Part shown: piece after piece, positions 63,673 through 64,000 of the stretch
How the letters are laid out: each line of letters begins with the position of its first letter
Position numbering within the stretch: position 1 is the first letter of the stretch
Assembly: GCA_009731375.1 (NCBI GenBank)
Contig: BJOX01000007.1
Span: 301,436-365,435 of the forward strand
Length of the DNA: 64,000 bases
Reading direction: 5' to 3'
Origin: Paulinella micropora
Taxonomy: Eukaryota > Cercozoa > Imbricatea > Euglyphida
The notes under the pieces: generated by a model
Database searches by the model: none
What the model saw: the letters and a program-made list of their open reading frames with translations, nothing else
Told to the model about the DNA's origin: nothing
Program-made: the position numbers and the translations under genes

Positions 63673-63847
63673 GTGAAAATTTCGGCCAGAACAAATTATC
63701 CCGTAATAACGGTACCTTTGTTATGCAAAGTTGTGCAGAATTTTGGCCAGCCGGTAATTACGGTACAGTTGTCCACTAATAAAAGTTTAGCCCAAAATTC
63801 CCTGTATTTACGGTTGGCCGAAAGGTGAGGTGGCCGAAATTTTTCAC
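63673..63847 (-). mobile_element. MITE-like element, copy 2
   Basis: Reverse complement of 30068-30246 with moderate divergence and 4 bp shorter. Ends GTGAAAATTTCGGCCA and TGGCCGAAATTTTTCAC. The CCGTAATAACGG core near 63700, decayed in copy 1, is better preserved here, and GGTAATTACGGTA is at about 63752. Confidence 0.75.
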
Positions 63848-63945
63848 CTGATTTTATAATGAGTGTTTATGTTCTGTGCTACCTTGACCGTGTATAAAGT
63901 ACTTGATGTTGATTGAGAGGGATGGAGAGAGAGAGAGAGAGAGGG

Positions 63946-64000
<55 letters not shown>
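63848..64000. repeat. Bridge, (GA)n and terminal G homopolymer
   Basis: About 80 bp of ordinary sequence, (GA)n at 63925-63943, then over 50 G residues to the end of the window. A run this pure is a likely sequencing or assembly artefact. Confidence 0.8.

Overview
This is a draft-assembly scaffold piece from a eukaryotic nuclear genome with extremely abundant simple repeats. It is eukaryotic because it holds a full-length non-LTR retrotransposon (LINE) with an APE-type endonuclease and reverse transcriptase, tRNA-derived SINEs with RNA polymerase III boxes, several hairpin (fold-back/MITE-like) repeat families and tens of kilobases of micro- and minisatellites. I cannot name the species; an alga, other protist or microsatellite-rich invertebrate would all fit. 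There are no bacterial operons, no rRNA or functional tRNA gene, no CRISPR array, and no recognisable host protein-coding gene. The only convincing CDS is the LINE polyprotein at 54249-59357. Almost all other long open frames are translations of di-, tri-, tetra- or pentanucleotide repeats and were left out. Assembly gaps (N) lie at 3375-3384, 3688-3697, 5469-5937, 8699-8708, 10045-10391, 15888-16780, 24628-25313, 29329-29664, 30310-30404, 32786-32966, 37040-37335 and 38548-38775, nearly all inside simple repeats.

Layout. 1-2.5 kb: unique sequence with a decamer minisatellite. 2.5-17 kb: compound satellites in which a 25-60 bp non-repetitive 'anchor' alternates with a microsatellite (TATG, CAG/CAA, GATA, GA, GGAA); a SINE sits at 11.8 kb and a GATA-bounded retroposon (element B) at 7.5 kb. 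17.2-19.4 kb: a hexanucleotide array that switches strand to form a giant palindrome. 19.5-24.4 kb: a cluster of hairpin elements (PAL and FB families) plus pentanucleotide arrays and a SINE. 24.4-30 kb: GATA/CTAT/TG satellites with a second B element. 30-36.6 kb: a MITE-like element, an inverted minisatellite, hexamer and pentamer arrays, PAL copies and a 20-bp-class minisatellite. 37-47.8 kb: GATA and ACAT/ATGT arrays, including strand switches, with a SINE cluster at 42.0-43.5 kb. 43.9-44.6 and 48.3-50.4 kb: further 20-bp-class minisatellites. 50.7-61.2 kb: an (ATT)n-rich region crowded with retroposons: the 6.1 kb LINE (53256-59369), a 52-bp truncated LINE copy, three copies of element C, three SINEs and about eight copies of a 50-bp unit. 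61.2-64 kb: hexamers, GATA, a PAL copy, minisatellite, a second MITE-like copy and a terminal G homopolymer.

How the parts fit together. The LINE, the SINE and element C all end in the same trinucleotide tail (TAT/ATT)n, all have (ATT)n on their 5' side too, and share a short motif (TGGAGGC-N-YATGTSC) 47-62 nt before the tail. This is what is expected if the LINE enzyme recognises a common 3' end and copies the two non-autonomous families into (ATT)n microsatellites. Element B and one other insert are bounded by GATA repeats on both sides in the same way. Three separate inverted-repeat families (PAL, FB, MITE-like) show strong stems, and one PAL copy carries a compensating base-pair change.
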